From assembly GCF_014201135.1 (NCBI RefSeq), contig NZ_JACHDR010000001.1, forward strand, positions 682,001-746,000: a stretch of 64,000 nt of DNA, given 5' to 3'. The notes under the pieces were generated by a model. It was not told the DNA's origin and made no database searches. It saw nothing but the letters and a program-made list of their open reading frames with translations. Source of the stretch: Neomicrococcus aestuarii. Lineage in GTDB: Bacteria; Actinomycetota; Actinomycetes; Actinomycetales; Micrococcaceae. Shown one piece after another: positions 21,872 through 30,694 of this stretch. The position numbers and the translations under genes were made by a program. The first letter of the stretch is position 1, and each line of letters starts with the position of its first letter.

Positions 21872-22964
21872 TCTTTTTTCCGATCTTCCGGTGACCCGAG
21901 CGCGGCTCCGAACTTTGTTCGTCCGTCCACTTCTCGTACGCACTCACAATCTGGGACACCAACCGGTGTCGTACTACGTCTGAGGATTCCAAATACTGGA
22001 AGGAGATGTCATCCACACCGTCAAGAATCTCGGTGACGGCGCGCAAGCCGGAACGCGTATTGCCTGGCAGATCCACCTGAGTGATGTCGCCGGTGATGAC
22101 CATCTTGGCGCCAAAGCCCAAACGCGTCAGGAACATTTTGATCTGCTCTGGGGTGGTGTTTTGGGCCTCATCGAGGATGATGAACGCATCGTTGAGCGTA
22201 CGTCCTCGCATGTAGGCAAGGGGTGCCACTTCGATGGTTCCCGCAGCTAGGAGCCTCGGGATGGTTTCACCGTCCACCATGTCGTGCAAAGCGTCGTAGA
22301 GCGGACGCAAATACGGGTCGATCTTGTCCGTGAGCGTGCCTGGCAGGAAGCCCAGCTTCTCGCCGGCTTCTACAGCGGGACGCGTCAGAATGATGCGGGA
22401 AACTTCCTTAGCCTGCAGAGCCTGAACTGCCTTCGCCATTGCCAAGTAGGTCTTACCTGTACCTGCCGGACCAATACCAAAAATGATGGTGTTGTTGTCT
22501 ATCGCGTCCACGTAGCGCTGTTGGTTCACCGTCTTTGGACGGATGCTGCGCCCCTTGCTGGTGAGAATGTTCAGACCAAAGGACTGTGGCGGAAGTGCCC
22601 GGAAACCGCTAGAAGACGGCGCAACCCCAGCTGCGGCGTCGTGCTTTCCTCGTGAAGACGTCACCGCGGGCGCGCCTACCTTTGTCGAGTGATGACGCAC
22701 CAATTCCTCGATGACTTCAAGGGTCACCGTGGTGCCGAGCCGCGCCAACTGACGCGCATCTTCAAGGACGTTTTTGACACCGTTGGCCTCTTCTTTGGGG
22801 CCACGGACGGTCAAATCTTGGTCAACTGGAGTGACACTCACGGACGGAAAAACACCAGAGAGGACCCGCAGGAGCTCATCTTGAGCACCCAAGGCCGCAA
22901 CCATTTCCTGGGTCGTTTCGAAAGGAACGCTGAAGCTCACTGAATTTTCGAGCTCATCTGCCAT
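21861..22964 (-). CDS. phoH: PhoH-family ATPase/RNA helicase-like protein
   Basis: A cytoplasmic P-loop ATPase, associated with RNA metabolism and commonly next to ybeY. The N-terminal ~100 residues form a KH-like region. Walker A is GPAGTGKT (about residue 163) and Walker B is FIILDEAQ. The C-terminus is charged (DEQSSEPRSGHRKIGKKNVH). Length 367 is normal for actinobacterial PhoH. It heads the phoH-ybeY-CNNM-era run. Confidence 0.93.
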   Translation of the reverse strand: MADELENSVSFSVPFETTQEMVAALGAQDELLRVLSGVFPSVSVTPVDQDLTVRGPKEEANGVKNVLEDARQLARLGTTVTLEVIEELVRHHSTKVGAPAVTSSRGKHDAAAGVAPSSSGFRALPPQSFGLNILTSKGRSIRPKTVNQQRYVDAIDNNTIIFGIGPAGTGKTYLAMAKAVQALQAKEVSRIILTRPAVEAGEKLGFLPGTLTDKIDPYLRPLYDALHDMVDGETIPRLLAAGTIEVAPLAYMRGRTLNDAFIILDEAQNTTPEQIKMFLTRLGFGAKMVITGDITQVDLPGNTRSGLRAVTEILDGVDDISFQYLESSDVVRHRLVSQIVSAYEKWTDEQSSEPRSGHRKIGKKNVH

Positions 22965-23123
22965 GCGGGCTGGACACCTATCTTCCCTATTTCTGCGAAT
23001 GAATCCGCGCTTTTTGATTCTAGTTCACGCGCCCACTTCCCACCCGGAAGGCAGCAAGAACCTCGCTCACAGCGCAGTCCCTTTCATACTGAAAGGTCAA
23101 GAATTGATTACGGAATGGGCAAT

Positions 23124-23153
23124 ATTGTAAATAACAATGTTATGGATAATTGT
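23124..23153. promoter_or_regulatory. AT-rich repeated ATTGT/ACAAT motif upstream of the GerMN lipoprotein
   Basis: ATTGT (23124-23128) and ACAAT (23134-23138) form an inverted repeat, and a second ATTGT lies at 23149-23153. The stretch is strikingly AT-rich for this genome and sits 65-95 bp before the start codon, where a promoter and operator would be expected. No regulator is identified. Confidence 0.35.
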
Positions 23154-23217
23154 TCGTGTGTAGCCTGTTTGACGCGCATCCCCCGCGCTTTTTGCCGTTA
23201 ATGAGGATTAGTACTTG

Positions 23218-24156
23218 ATGAATTTGTCGAAAGGACGTGCTCGCGCTGCCATTGCAGTCGCGGCCGTAGCCGGTGTAGTGGCGATTGCTGCTGTGGGCTG
23301 TTCGACCGATGAAAGTCCCATCATTCCTGCGCAGTCAACGATGCCTGCCCAGAGCGAAGCGTCCTCGTCGGCCTCTGTTCCGGTCGCTTCTGAATCGCGA
23401 CTCGAGACGCTCGGCGCTAATCAGCTCTCCCCCACCTATTGGTTGGGCGAGAACGCGGAAAACGTGTACTTGTATCGCGAGTTCTCCTCGGTGCCGGATC
23501 AAGGCGATCCGGTAGTGACCAGCGTTAAGTACATGCTTGAGGGAACGCCCAAGGATCCGAACTACTTCAATGTGTGGTCCCCTGCTGAGCGCATCGGCGC
23601 AACTATCACAGCTGAGAACGAGATCACGGTAGACATCTCCTCCGATGCCTTCGACCGTTCCGTTGACAAGGGCTTGGCCGAACGCAGCATCCAGCAATTG
23701 GTGTACACCGCTACCGCTGCGGCCGCGAATTCCGGGTTGCTGACCGGAAAGCAGGATCCCACCGTGTCAATCGCGGTCGATGGCCGCACAGGCTACAAAG
23801 CGTGGGGTTTCGTCACGCTGGACAAGCCAATGACGCGAAATAGTGCTCTCCGCGCGCCGTTGTGGGTCATTGATCCGGCCGAGGGTTCCACTTACGGCGA
23901 GAAACTCAAAGTCTTCGGCCTGACATCGCGCTTCACGGGTGGCTCCTTCTACGAGGTATTGCGCGTAGAAAACGGCCAAACGGGCGACGTCGTGGCAGAC
24001 GGAACAATCTCACAGGCGAATAAGCTCCCCACGGATTCAGAATTCCGCCTTGAGTTGGACCTCGAGCCTGGCACCTACCAATTGGTGGTGTGGGGTCAGA
24101 ATGAAGGCTCTAGCGAACGCGTTGCGGTGGACACCAAGTCCTTCGCGATGAGCTAA
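23218..24156 (+). CDS. GerMN/Gmad2-domain lipoprotein
   Basis: A predicted exported lipoprotein. The signal peptide runs to the lipobox AAVGC (Cys24), followed by a Ser/Ala-rich linker. Residues about 80-205 resemble a GerMN domain (VYLYREF early on, then AERSIQQLVYTATAAA and VSIAVDG). Residues about 215-312 resemble a Gmad2 immunoglobulin-like domain, with LWVIDPAEGSTYGEKLKVFG and LEPGTYQLVVWGQNEG. GerMN and Gmad2 occur together in non-sporulating actinobacteria, where the role is unclear. The ATG at 23218 is preferred to a TTG one codon earlier. It interrupts the conserved rsmE-phoH order and is on the opposite strand. Confidence 0.8.
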   Translation: MNLSKGRARAAIAVAAVAGVVAIAAVGCSTDESPIIPAQSTMPAQSEASSSASVPVASESRLETLGANQLSPTYWLGENAENVYLYREFSSVPDQGDPVVTSVKYMLEGTPKDPNYFNVWSPAERIGATITAENEITVDISSDAFDRSVDKGLAERSIQQLVYTATAAAANSGLLTGKQDPTVSIAVDGRTGYKAWGFVTLDKPMTRNSALRAPLWVIDPAEGSTYGEKLKVFGLTSRFTGGSFYEVLRVENGQTGDVVADGTISQANKLPTDSEFRLELDLEPGTYQLVVWGQNEGSSERVAVDTKSFAMS

Positions 24157-24203
24157 CGATTCGCTGTCCCCTTGGGGCGTCCCACTCTGACAGGAGCGGA
24201 AGG

Positions 24204-24995
24204 CTACAGCTCCCCGGTGAGATGACGCACCAGCACCATGGCCGCCGGCCCCGCGCTAGAACTGCGCAGCACGTTGCGGCCCAAAAGCGCAGGAACGGCT
24301 CCTGCTTGCGTGAATTTCTCAATTTCTTGCGGGCTGATGCCGCCTTCAGGGCCAACAATCAGTACGACGGCGCCGCTTGCGTCCTCAAGTCCGCCTTGCG
24401 CGGTTCTCTGGTTGAGATAAGCAGAGACCACGTGAGCTAGCGCGTTGTTTTCGGCCTCGTGCAGGATGACCACGAGCGAGCCATCTGCCGTCCATTCGCC
24501 GATGCGCCGTTTCAGCTGCGTGGACGTGATGGCCGTTTCTACGCTGGGCCGGAAGCTACGGCGTGATTGTTTCGTGGCAGACAGGATCAGCGATTCCCAC
24601 TTGGCGAGTGCTTTTGCCGCGCGATCGGCCGGCCACTTGACGATGCTGCGCTCCGACTGCCATGGAACAACGTGGCTGACATCGAGCTCAACGGCGGACT
24701 CCACCGCTTGAAGATCCCGGTCTCCCTTGGCGAGGGCTTGCACCAGAGTGACGGGGAAACGCGGAGCGGCCTCAGTGTGGAGCTGGAGGGCTTTCAGGGA
24801 CAGGCCAGACTTGCTGGTTGCCGTCACCTCGGTGACAGCTCGGTGACCTTCGCCGTCGACGAGATCAACCTGCTCACCTACCGCGATGCGTTTTACGTTG
24901 GACGCGTGATGACCCTCGGGGCCGCCGAGCTCCAGCTCGTCACCGGCAACAACTGCAGCCAAGGACGAACCGTACCAAAATGCTTGATTGCTCAT
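24204..24995 (-). CDS. rsmE: 16S rRNA (uracil-1498-N3)-methyltransferase
   Basis: Methylates U1498 of 16S rRNA. A SPOUT-class enzyme: the C-terminal trefoil-knot motif IVGPEGGISPQEI is followed by LGRNVLRSSSAGPAAM, which binds S-adenosylmethionine. The N-terminal PUA-like domain contains the substrate-recognition start GGPEGHHASNVKRIAVGE. Length 263 is normal. It follows dnaJ in the same direction by about 58 bp, the usual hrcA-dnaJ-rsmE order. Confidence 0.95.
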   Translation of the reverse strand: MSNQAFWYGSSLAAVVAGDELELGGPEGHHASNVKRIAVGEQVDLVDGEGHRAVTEVTATSKSGLSLKALQLHTEAAPRFPVTLVQALAKGDRDLQAVESAVELDVSHVVPWQSERSIVKWPADRAAKALAKWESLILSATKQSRRSFRPSVETAITSTQLKRRIGEWTADGSLVVILHEAENNALAHVVSAYLNQRTAQGGLEDASGAVVLIVGPEGGISPQEIEKFTQAGAVPALLGRNVLRSSSAGPAAMVLVRHLTGEL

Positions 24996-25053
24996 GCGAC
25001 CCCTTCGGCGTCTTTCAGCGTCAACGTGAACTGCGGTGTGAACTGCGGCGGCT

Positions 25054-26178
25054 TTAGCGCGAGTTCAAGTGATCCTTGAGGCGCGAGAAGAAGCCTCCAC
25101 GGTTCTCCACGCGGCCCTCAGCGAACTCTTCGCCGCGCAGTGCGGCGAGCTTTTCGAGGAGCTCGCGCTGTTCATCGTCGAGCTTGGTAGGAGTCTCGAC
25201 GTTGATGTGAACCACGATGTTTCCGCGTCCCGAGCCACGCAAACGAGGCACACCAAGATCTGGCAAGCGGACCGTGTGGCCCGTCTGCGTACCTGGATCC
25301 ACGGTGACGTCCTTCGAGCCATCGAAGGTGTCCAACTTGACGGTGGTACCGAGCGAAGCAGCGGTCATTGGCAGCGTGACTTCGGCGTGAAGATCGTTTC
25401 CTTCACGCTCGAAGACGGCGTGGCGCTTGACGTCGATTTCCACGTACAGGTCACCGGCAGGTCCGCCGCCGGGGCCCACTTCGCCTTGGCTGTCCAAGCG
25501 GATACGCGTGCCCGTGCTGACGCCTGCTGGAATCTTGAGCTGCTTGGTGACGCGCTCACGGATGCGGCCCTGGCCCTGGCACTCGCGGCACGGGCTAGGA
25601 ATGATGGTGCCGTGTCCGCGGCAAGCGGAGCAGGTTTCGAGGGTCATCATCTGTCCCAAGAAAGAACGAACCGGGCGTTGAACCTGACCGCGGCCGCGGC
25701 AAATGGTGCAGGTTTCCGGCTGCGTGCCGGCTTCACAGCACGAGCCATCGCAGACCGGGCAGGTGACGGCGGTTTCAATGTCCAAGGGGTAAACCGTGCC
25801 CTGCACGGCGTCCTTGAGCTCGATGGTTGCCGTGATGAGTGCATCGCGTCCGCGGCTGGTGCGTGGGATGGGACCCTGACCTGCGCCGGACGCGGCACCG
25901 AAGAACTGCTCAAAGATGTCGCCGAAACCGAAGTCGCCAGCGCCGCCGCCGAAGCCTTGAGACGTGCCGTTCTCGTTACCCGTCTGATCGTAGATGTTGC
26001 GCTTATCCGGATCGGAGAGCACTTCATACGCGCGCGTGACGAGCTTGAACTCTTCAGCAGCCTCCGCGCCCGGGTTGATATCCGGGTGGAGCTTACGGGC
26101 GAGCTTGCGGTATGCCTTCTTGATTTCTTCCGCGGTGGCGTCCTGGGAGACGCCCAATACCTCGTAGTGGGTTGCCAT
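25054..26178 (-). CDS. dnaJ: Chaperone DnaJ
   Basis: Co-chaperone that delivers clients to DnaK and stimulates its ATPase. The J domain has HPD in KLHPDINPG (residue ~32), then a short Gly/Phe-rich part with [19 protein letters not shown]. The zinc-binding domain follows, with [22 protein letters not shown] and CRECQGQG, and then the peptide-binding C-terminal domains. The first repeat is slightly altered ([12 protein letters not shown]). It is a class I DnaJ paired with hrcA, so probably heat-shock controlled through the CIRCE site upstream of hrcA. Confidence 0.95.
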   Translation of the reverse strand: MATHYEVLGVSQDATAEEIKKAYRKLARKLHPDINPGAEAAEEFKLVTRAYEVLSDPDKRNIYDQTGNENGTSQGFGGGAGDFGFGDIFEQFFGAASGAGQGPIPRTSRGRDALITATIELKDAVQGTVYPLDIETAVTCPVCDGSCCEAGTQPETCTICRGRGQVQRPVRSFLGQMMTLETCSACRGHGTIIPSPCRECQGQGRIRERVTKQLKIPAGVSTGTRIRLDSQGEVGPGGGPAGDLYVEIDVKRHAVFEREGNDLHAEVTLPMTAASLGTTVKLDTFDGSKDVTVDPGTQTGHTVRLPDLGVPRLRGSGRGNIVVHINVETPTKLDDEQRELLEKLAALRGEEFAEGRVENRGGFFSRLKDHLNSR

Positions 26179-26215
26179 GTGGTGGCAGTTTCCTTTCTAG
26201 CGATTCAGCTAGGTG

Positions 26216-27265
26216 CTAGCTGGCCAAAATTCGTGACAAGTACCGGGCTACCGCTCTCACGGCGGCCATACTTGCGGGGTAATCCATGCGCGTCGGGCCA
26301 AGGACGCCGAGCTTCGCGAGCTGCCCGGGTCCGTAGGAGGACGCCACGAGGGAAGCTTCGGAAAGTCCTCCGTAGGAATTCTCGTGTCCAATGGACACCG
26401 CGATTCCGTGCGCGTCTTGCTCTAGTTCTGACAACAACCGCAAGAGGACAACTTGTTCCTCAAGGGTGTCCAAGATCGGTGTGATGGTCTGCTGGAAGTC
26501 GCTTGTGGAGCGGGCCAGGTTTCCAGTACCGGCTACCAAATAGCGCGAGCTGTTGCCCTGATTCGCCATGACTTCGAGTCCGGCGGCAACCAGCTCGCCA
26601 AGCTCTCGCAGTGGGAACGGCAGCGTGGTGACGCCGACGCGAGCCTCGGCTCCCACGACCATCATCGGCTCGCCCTGAATGGTGCTCAGGATGGCCGTGC
26701 GTACTTCGCTCAACACCTCGTCCGTGGTGCTCGGTGGAACCACAATGACGCGCTGCTCCACCTTGCCGGTGGAAGAAATGAGCACGATCAATGCTTGAGT
26801 GGCACCCAACGAAACGAGCTCGAGATGCCGAACAGCGTCGTCGTCCACTATGGGAACCTGCAAAACCGCAACCTGCTGCGTAATCTGAGCCAGCATGCGA
26901 ACCGTGCGGTCCAGGATTTCGTCAACATCCTCAGCGCCCTCGAGCATGACCTGGAAGGCACGTCGCTCCGCCGCCGAGAGCGGGCGAACTTCCTCAATCA
27001 TGTCCACGAAATGGCGGTAGCCCTTTTCCGTGGGAATGCGGCCGGCCGACGTGTGTGGTGCAACGATGAAGCCCTCGTCCTCAAGCGCCGCCATGTCATT
27101 ACGAATGGTGGCAGCAGAGACGTCCAAGAGATGACGTTCCACGAGAGCCTTAGAGCCCACTGGCTCACGGGTCTGCACGAAATCCTCAACGATCGCCCGG
27201 AGAACTTCGAGGCGACGAGGTTCCGTTTTGGACGTATCTCGTCGGCTAGCTTTGAACTGATCCAT
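26216..27265 (-). CDS. hrcA: Heat-inducible transcription repressor HrcA
   Basis: Represses class I heat-shock genes by binding CIRCE operators. An N-terminal winged helix (RRLEVLRAIVEDFV, then VSAATIRNDMAALEDEGFIV) precedes the GAF-like inserted dimerisation domain. The ATG at 27265 has an AGGGAGGTG ribosome site a few bases upstream. A longer frame to 27313 would run through the CIRCE element and is rejected. hrcA and dnaJ are 38 bp apart and likely cotranscribed. Confidence 0.95.
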   Translation of the reverse strand: MDQFKASRRDTSKTEPRRLEVLRAIVEDFVQTREPVGSKALVERHLLDVSAATIRNDMAALEDEGFIVAPHTSAGRIPTEKGYRHFVDMIEEVRPLSAAERRAFQVMLEGAEDVDEILDRTVRMLAQITQQVAVLQVPIVDDDAVRHLELVSLGATQALIVLISSTGKVEQRVIVVPPSTTDEVLSEVRTAILSTIQGEPMMVVGAEARVGVTTLPFPLRELGELVAAGLEVMANQGNSSRYLVAGTGNLARSTSDFQQTITPILDTLEEQVVLLRLLSELEQDAHGIAVSIGHENSYGGLSEASLVASSYGPGQLAKLGVLGPTRMDYPASMAAVRAVARYLSRILAS

Positions 27266-27293
27266 GCGGCACCTCCCTCTAGTGCTCATACTT

Positions 27294-27320
27294 TTAGCAC
27301 TCGACACGATCAAGTGCTAA
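27294..27320. promoter_or_regulatory. CIRCE heat-shock operator
   Basis: TTAGCACTC (27294-27302), nine bases, then AAGTGCTAA (27312-27320). This matches the CIRCE consensus TTAGCACTC-N9-GAGTGCTAA at 17 of 18 arm positions. It sits 29 bp upstream of hrcA, implying autoregulation of hrcA-dnaJ; it is also 51 bp from the divergent DUF3097 gene. Confidence 0.93.
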
Positions 27321-27371
27321 GTCTAATACTTTTTGAGGCATTGCTAGCATCAAAGGCCGGAGAGGAGAGAT

Positions 27372-28223
27372 GTGGACTACAGCTCATGGGGACCGCAAGC
27401 AATTGGTAAGCCGGTTCGGAAATTATTGCGAGAAGTGCCTGCCGCGCAAGGCATGGTCATCGAGGACGTCGAGACCGGCTTTGTGGGTGAAATTATGCGG
27501 ATTGAGAAATCCGGCGGCATGTTGGTGCTCCACTTGGAGGGCCGCGGCGGAAAGACCCGTTCCTTCAAGGCCGGTTACGGCTTCCTTCTGGACGGCGAAC
27601 CCGTCCGCATCATTGCTCCCGTGAAAACGACGACGCTGCCTCCCGTCACGCGCTCTGCCTCCGGATCCGTAGTGGTCCAGGGATTGAAAGCGCGCACCGC
27701 ACGTGCCAGCCGCATCTTGGTTGAAGGTAAGCACGACGCCGAGCTGGTGGAGAAGGTGTGGGGCCACGACCTTCGCGTGGAAGGCATTGTGGTGGAACCG
27801 CTCCACGGCGTCGACGACTTGGCTGCGGTGATCGCTGACTTCGCGCCCAGCCCACAGCGTCGCTTGGGAATCCTTGTAGACCACTTGGTCATGGGCACCA
27901 AGGAGCAGAAGATCGCCGAGCGCGCCATGAAAGTTCCCGGCGCGGCCGGCAATGTCCTGATTGTGGGTCACCCGTACGTAGACGTGTGGCAGGCGGTCAA
28001 GCCCAGCGCTCTGGGAATTCCCGCCTGGCCAGTTGCCCCCCGCGGCCAAGACTGGAAGACCGGAATCGTCACCGCGTTTGGCTGGCCAGCTTCCACGCCC
28101 GAAGATCTGGGCCTGGCTTGGCGGCGAATTCTGTCTCGCGTCACCAACTACGCCGACATTGAACCCGCCTTGCTGGGTCGCGTCGAGGAGATTATCGACT
28201 TCCTGACGGAAGTGGATAACTAG
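27372..28223 (+). CDS. DUF3097 protein
   Basis: A 283-residue actinobacterial protein of unknown function. The N-terminal third includes a glycine-rich stretch LHLEGRGGKTRSFKAGYGF. The middle (about residues 108-190) contains ILVEGKHDAELVEKVWG and GVDDLAAVI, which resemble a Toprim-like core as in nucleic-acid enzymes; that resemblance is my inference. The start is a GTG. It lies divergent from hrcA, its usual neighbour in related genomes. The last 4 bp overlap the arsC stop. Confidence 0.83.
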   Translation: MDYSSWGPQAIGKPVRKLLREVPAAQGMVIEDVETGFVGEIMRIEKSGGMLVLHLEGRGGKTRSFKAGYGFLLDGEPVRIIAPVKTTTLPPVTRSASGSVVVQGLKARTARASRILVEGKHDAELVEKVWGHDLRVEGIVVEPLHGVDDLAAVIADFAPSPQRRLGILVDHLVMGTKEQKIAERAMKVPGAAGNVLIVGHPYVDVWQAVKPSALGIPAWPVAPRGQDWKTGIVTAFGWPASTPEDLGLAWRRILSRVTNYADIEPALLGRVEEIIDFLTEVDN

Positions 28224-28633
28224 CGAGTTGGTAGAAGTTCGCTGATCAGCGTCTCGATGCGCGCGCGAATTTCGTCACGGATGGGGCGCACGGAATCGAC
28301 GCCCTTGCCTGCTGGATCTTCCAGTTTCCAGTCCTCGTAGCGCTTGCCCGGGAAGATGGGGCACGTATCGCCGCAGCCCATGGTGATGACCACGTCTGAT
28401 TCCTTGACGGCTTCGGTGGTGAGGATCTTGGGGATTTCGTTGGACATGTCGATGCCGACCTCGTTCATCGCAGCGACGGCAGCCGGGTTCACGGTGTTAG
28501 CTGGCTGCGAGCCGGCGGAGCGGACCTCGATCTGCCCGTTGGAGAGGTTGCTCAGGAAGGCCGCTGCCATTTGGGAGCGTCCGGCGTTGTGGACGCAGAC
28601 GAAGAGGACGGAGGGCTTAGCGGTGGTGTTCAT
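28220..28633 (-). CDS. arsC: Arsenate reductase, low-molecular-weight phosphatase type
   Basis: Reduces arsenate to arsenite for export. The P-loop CVHNAGRS (residues 12-19) has the nucleophilic Cys and Arg of the LMW-phosphatase fold. Later motifs MGCGDTCPIFPGKRYEDW supply the resolving cysteines, as in thioredoxin-coupled ArsC, and DPAGK carries the general acid Asp. Length 137 is normal. Its start overlaps the acr3 stop by 4 bp, so reductase and efflux pump are cotranslated. Confidence 0.95.
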   Translation of the reverse strand: MNTTAKPSVLFVCVHNAGRSQMAAAFLSNLSNGQIEVRSAGSQPANTVNPAAVAAMNEVGIDMSNEIPKILTTEAVKESDVVITMGCGDTCPIFPGKRYEDWKLEDPAGKGVDSVRPIRDEIRARIETLISELLPTR

Positions 28634-29721
28634 GCGTTGACCTTTGCGGTGTTGAAGGAAGCGAAGAACTTGCGAGACCAGAGGGCGACGTAGACCAGTG
28701 CTACAAGCACCGGGACCTCGATGAGCGGTCCGACGACTCCGGCTAGGGCCTGGCCGCTGGTGACGCCGAAGGTGGCGATGGCGACGGCGATGGCCAGTTC
28801 GAAGTTGTTGCCCGCCGCAGTGAACGCCAAGGTAGTGGTCCGTGCGTAGCCCATGCCCAGGGAGCGGCCAATGAGCATTGACGCGCCGAACACCACCGCG
28901 AAGTAGACCAGCAGCGGCAGCGCGATGCGTGCGACGTCCAGCGGCTTAGCGATGATCGCATCACCCTGCAGGGCGAAGAGAACGACAATGGTGAACAGCA
29001 GCCCGTAGAGGGCCCAAGGGCCAATTTTGGGGAGGAACTTGTCCTCGTACCATTCCCTGCCCTTGGCCTTTTCGCCGAAGGTACGGGTAAGGAACCCTGC
29101 GATGAGTGGGATGCCTAGGAACACTAGGACCGAGAGCGTGATGGACCAGACGGAGAACTCGGCACTGGTAGTCGGTAGACCCAACCATGTGGGCAGCACC
29201 TGGAGGTAGAACCAACCCAGCGCGCCGAAGGCGAGAACCTGGAAGACGGAGTTGATGGCCACCAGCACGGCGGCGGCCTCGCGGTCCCCGCAGGCCAGAT
29301 CGTTCCAGATGAAGACCATCGCGATGCAGCGGGCCAGTCCGACGATGATCAACCCGGTGCGGTATTCGGGAAGATCGGCCAGGAAGGTCCAGGCTAGGAC
29401 GAACATGAATGCCGGAGCGAGGGCCCAGTTGATCACCAGGGAGGTGATCATCAGTTTCTTATCGCTCAGCACGCGCCCGGTCTCGTTGTAGCGAACCTTG
29501 GCCATGACCGGGTAGATCATCACCAGCAGGCCCAGGGCGATCGGCAGGGAGACTCCGGCGACCTTGATGGAGTCTAGGGCGTGGCCCAGATCTGGGATGA
29601 GTCGTCCTAGTCCGAGCCCGAGGGCCATGGCCGCCAGAATCCAGATGACCAGGTAGCGATCCAAAGTGGATAGCTTGGCGGTGATGTGCCCCGTGTCTGC
29701 GGGTGCGGGGGTGTGTGTCAC
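28630..29721 (-). CDS. acr3: Arsenite efflux transporter ACR3
   Basis: An integral membrane protein that exports arsenite. The 363-residue protein has about ten hydrophobic segments. The conserved cysteine, essential in studied homologues, appears in GLARCIAMVFIWNDLACGD. The ACR3 family stretch FTAAGNNFELAIAVAIATFG is present. It is the first gene of acr3-arsC and is divergent from arsR, with the operator in the 115-bp gap. Confidence 0.95.
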   Translation of the reverse strand: MTHTPAPADTGHITAKLSTLDRYLVIWILAAMALGLGLGRLIPDLGHALDSIKVAGVSLPIALGLLVMIYPVMAKVRYNETGRVLSDKKLMITSLVINWALAPAFMFVLAWTFLADLPEYRTGLIIVGLARCIAMVFIWNDLACGDREAAAVLVAINSVFQVLAFGALGWFYLQVLPTWLGLPTTSAEFSVWSITLSVLVFLGIPLIAGFLTRTFGEKAKGREWYEDKFLPKIGPWALYGLLFTIVVLFALQGDAIIAKPLDVARIALPLLVYFAVVFGASMLIGRSLGMGYARTTTLAFTAAGNNFELAIAVAIATFGVTSGQALAGVVGPLIEVPVLVALVYVALWSRKFFASFNTAKVNA

Positions 29722-29743
29722 GGCAAATTATCTCCAAAACTAG

Positions 29744-29787
29744 ACATCGACGAACCTCGATGTATCGAGTATTGTTGCATATATCGA
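29744..29787. promoter_or_regulatory. Probable ArsR operator between acr3 and arsR
   Basis: ACATCGA (29744-29750) and TCGATGT (29757-29763) are a perfect 7-bp inverted repeat with a 6-bp spacer. Two more TATCGA motifs follow at 29763-29768 and 29782-29787. An AT-rich stretch overlapping these repeats is suitable for both divergent promoters, so one ArsR dimer could block both. Confidence 0.65.
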
Positions 29788-29836
29788 CGATTGTCAATAT
29801 TTCTTACGGGGACCTAAGGAAAGTGAGGCGAGGTAT

Positions 29837-30223
29837 ATGTCCACACCCGTTGCCACCCCAACCCGTCAGGAAACCCCCGCGGTTTCCGAGCAGGAAATCG
29901 AAGCTCCGTGCTGCGTTCCCACACACGGCGAGGATTCCTTGCTTGCGATCGAGGCCGAGGCCCTGGCCGCACGCTTCAAGGCGCTCTCCGATCCGAACCG
30001 TCTACGCATCCTCTCGATCGTTTCCTCATCCCCGACGGCCGAAACCTGCGTCTGCGATTTGTCCGAGCCGCTAAACCTCGGCCAGCCCACCGTCTCGCAC
30101 CACTTAAAAATCATGGTCGAAGCCGGATTGCTAAACCGCGAAAAGCGCGGAGTCTGGGCCTACTACTCTCTAGTTCCCGGCGCCCTGGATTCCCTGGCCG
30201 CAACCCTAATCCCGAAGGCCTAA
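29837..30223 (+). CDS. arsR: ArsR/SmtB-family arsenic-responsive repressor
   Basis: A winged-helix repressor released by arsenite. The helix-turn-helix reads LNLGQPTVSHHLKIMVEAGLL, broken here by the recognition helix. The metal-site ELCVCDL-type motif appears as TCVCDLSEP near residue 75. The N-terminal 40 residues (EIEAPCCVPTHGED) include a further Cys pair, possibly a second As(III) site; that is inference. Divergent from acr3-arsC with a palindromic operator between. A broken arsC copy follows its stop by 3 bp. Confidence 0.93.
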   Translation: MSTPVATPTRQETPAVSEQEIEAPCCVPTHGEDSLLAIEAEALAARFKALSDPNRLRILSIVSSSPTAETCVCDLSEPLNLGQPTVSHHLKIMVEAGLLNREKRGVWAYYSLVPGALDSLAATLIPKA

Positions 30224-30226
30224 CCC

Positions 30227-30651
30227 ATGAGCACCATTTCACCAGCAGCCCGTCCTGCCGTCCTGTTCGTCTGAGTGAAGAACGGCGGCAAGTCCCAAAT
30301 GGCCGCCGGACTGATGAAGCCGGAAGCGACATCACCGTAACCTCGGCCGGGACCCAACTAGGAAAAGCCCTCAACGCTCTTTCTGCTGAGGTCCTGGCGG
30401 ATCTGGGTATCGACCTCAGCGCCGAAAACACCAAGCTGTTGACCGAGGAGAACATGCGCGCCGCCGGACTCGTCGTCGTACTAGGCACCGAGGCCAGCGT
30501 TCCCGACCTGGGCGGCGTCCAGATCGAAGTATGGGAGACCGATGAGCCCTGCCTACGCGGCATCGAGGGACGCGAACGCATGGAACTGGTTCGCGATGAC
30601 ATCCACACCCGCGTCAATGAGCTCAAGCACCGCCTCCTCGCCTCGCACTAA
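30227..30651 (+). pseudogene. Second arsC-like gene, broken at the catalytic Cys and by a frameshift
   Basis: The frame starts MSTISPAARPAVLFV, then TGA (30272-30274) stands where the LMW-phosphatase family has its catalytic Cys, and VKNGGKSQMAAGLM follows. After about 30315 homology continues in another frame (EAGSDITVTSAGT, then DDIHTRVNELKHRLL) to the TAA at 30651. The intact relative is an actinobacterial arsenate-mycothiol transferase-like protein. A nonsense change plus a frameshift means no functional product. Confidence 0.85.
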
Positions 30652-30694
30652 ATCCTTCACTCATCGATTCGTACCTGTTTTGAAAGGCTTCCCC

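Noticed and set aside
25069-26484. A 471-codon open frame antisense to dnaJ
   Set aside because: It mirrors dnaJ, whose zinc-finger repeats are clear. The product is Arg/Ala-rich and matches no family.
30272-30274. Selenocysteine codon in the second arsC
   Set aside because: A frameshift soon after the TGA destroys the reading frame, so a pseudogene is the simpler explanation.
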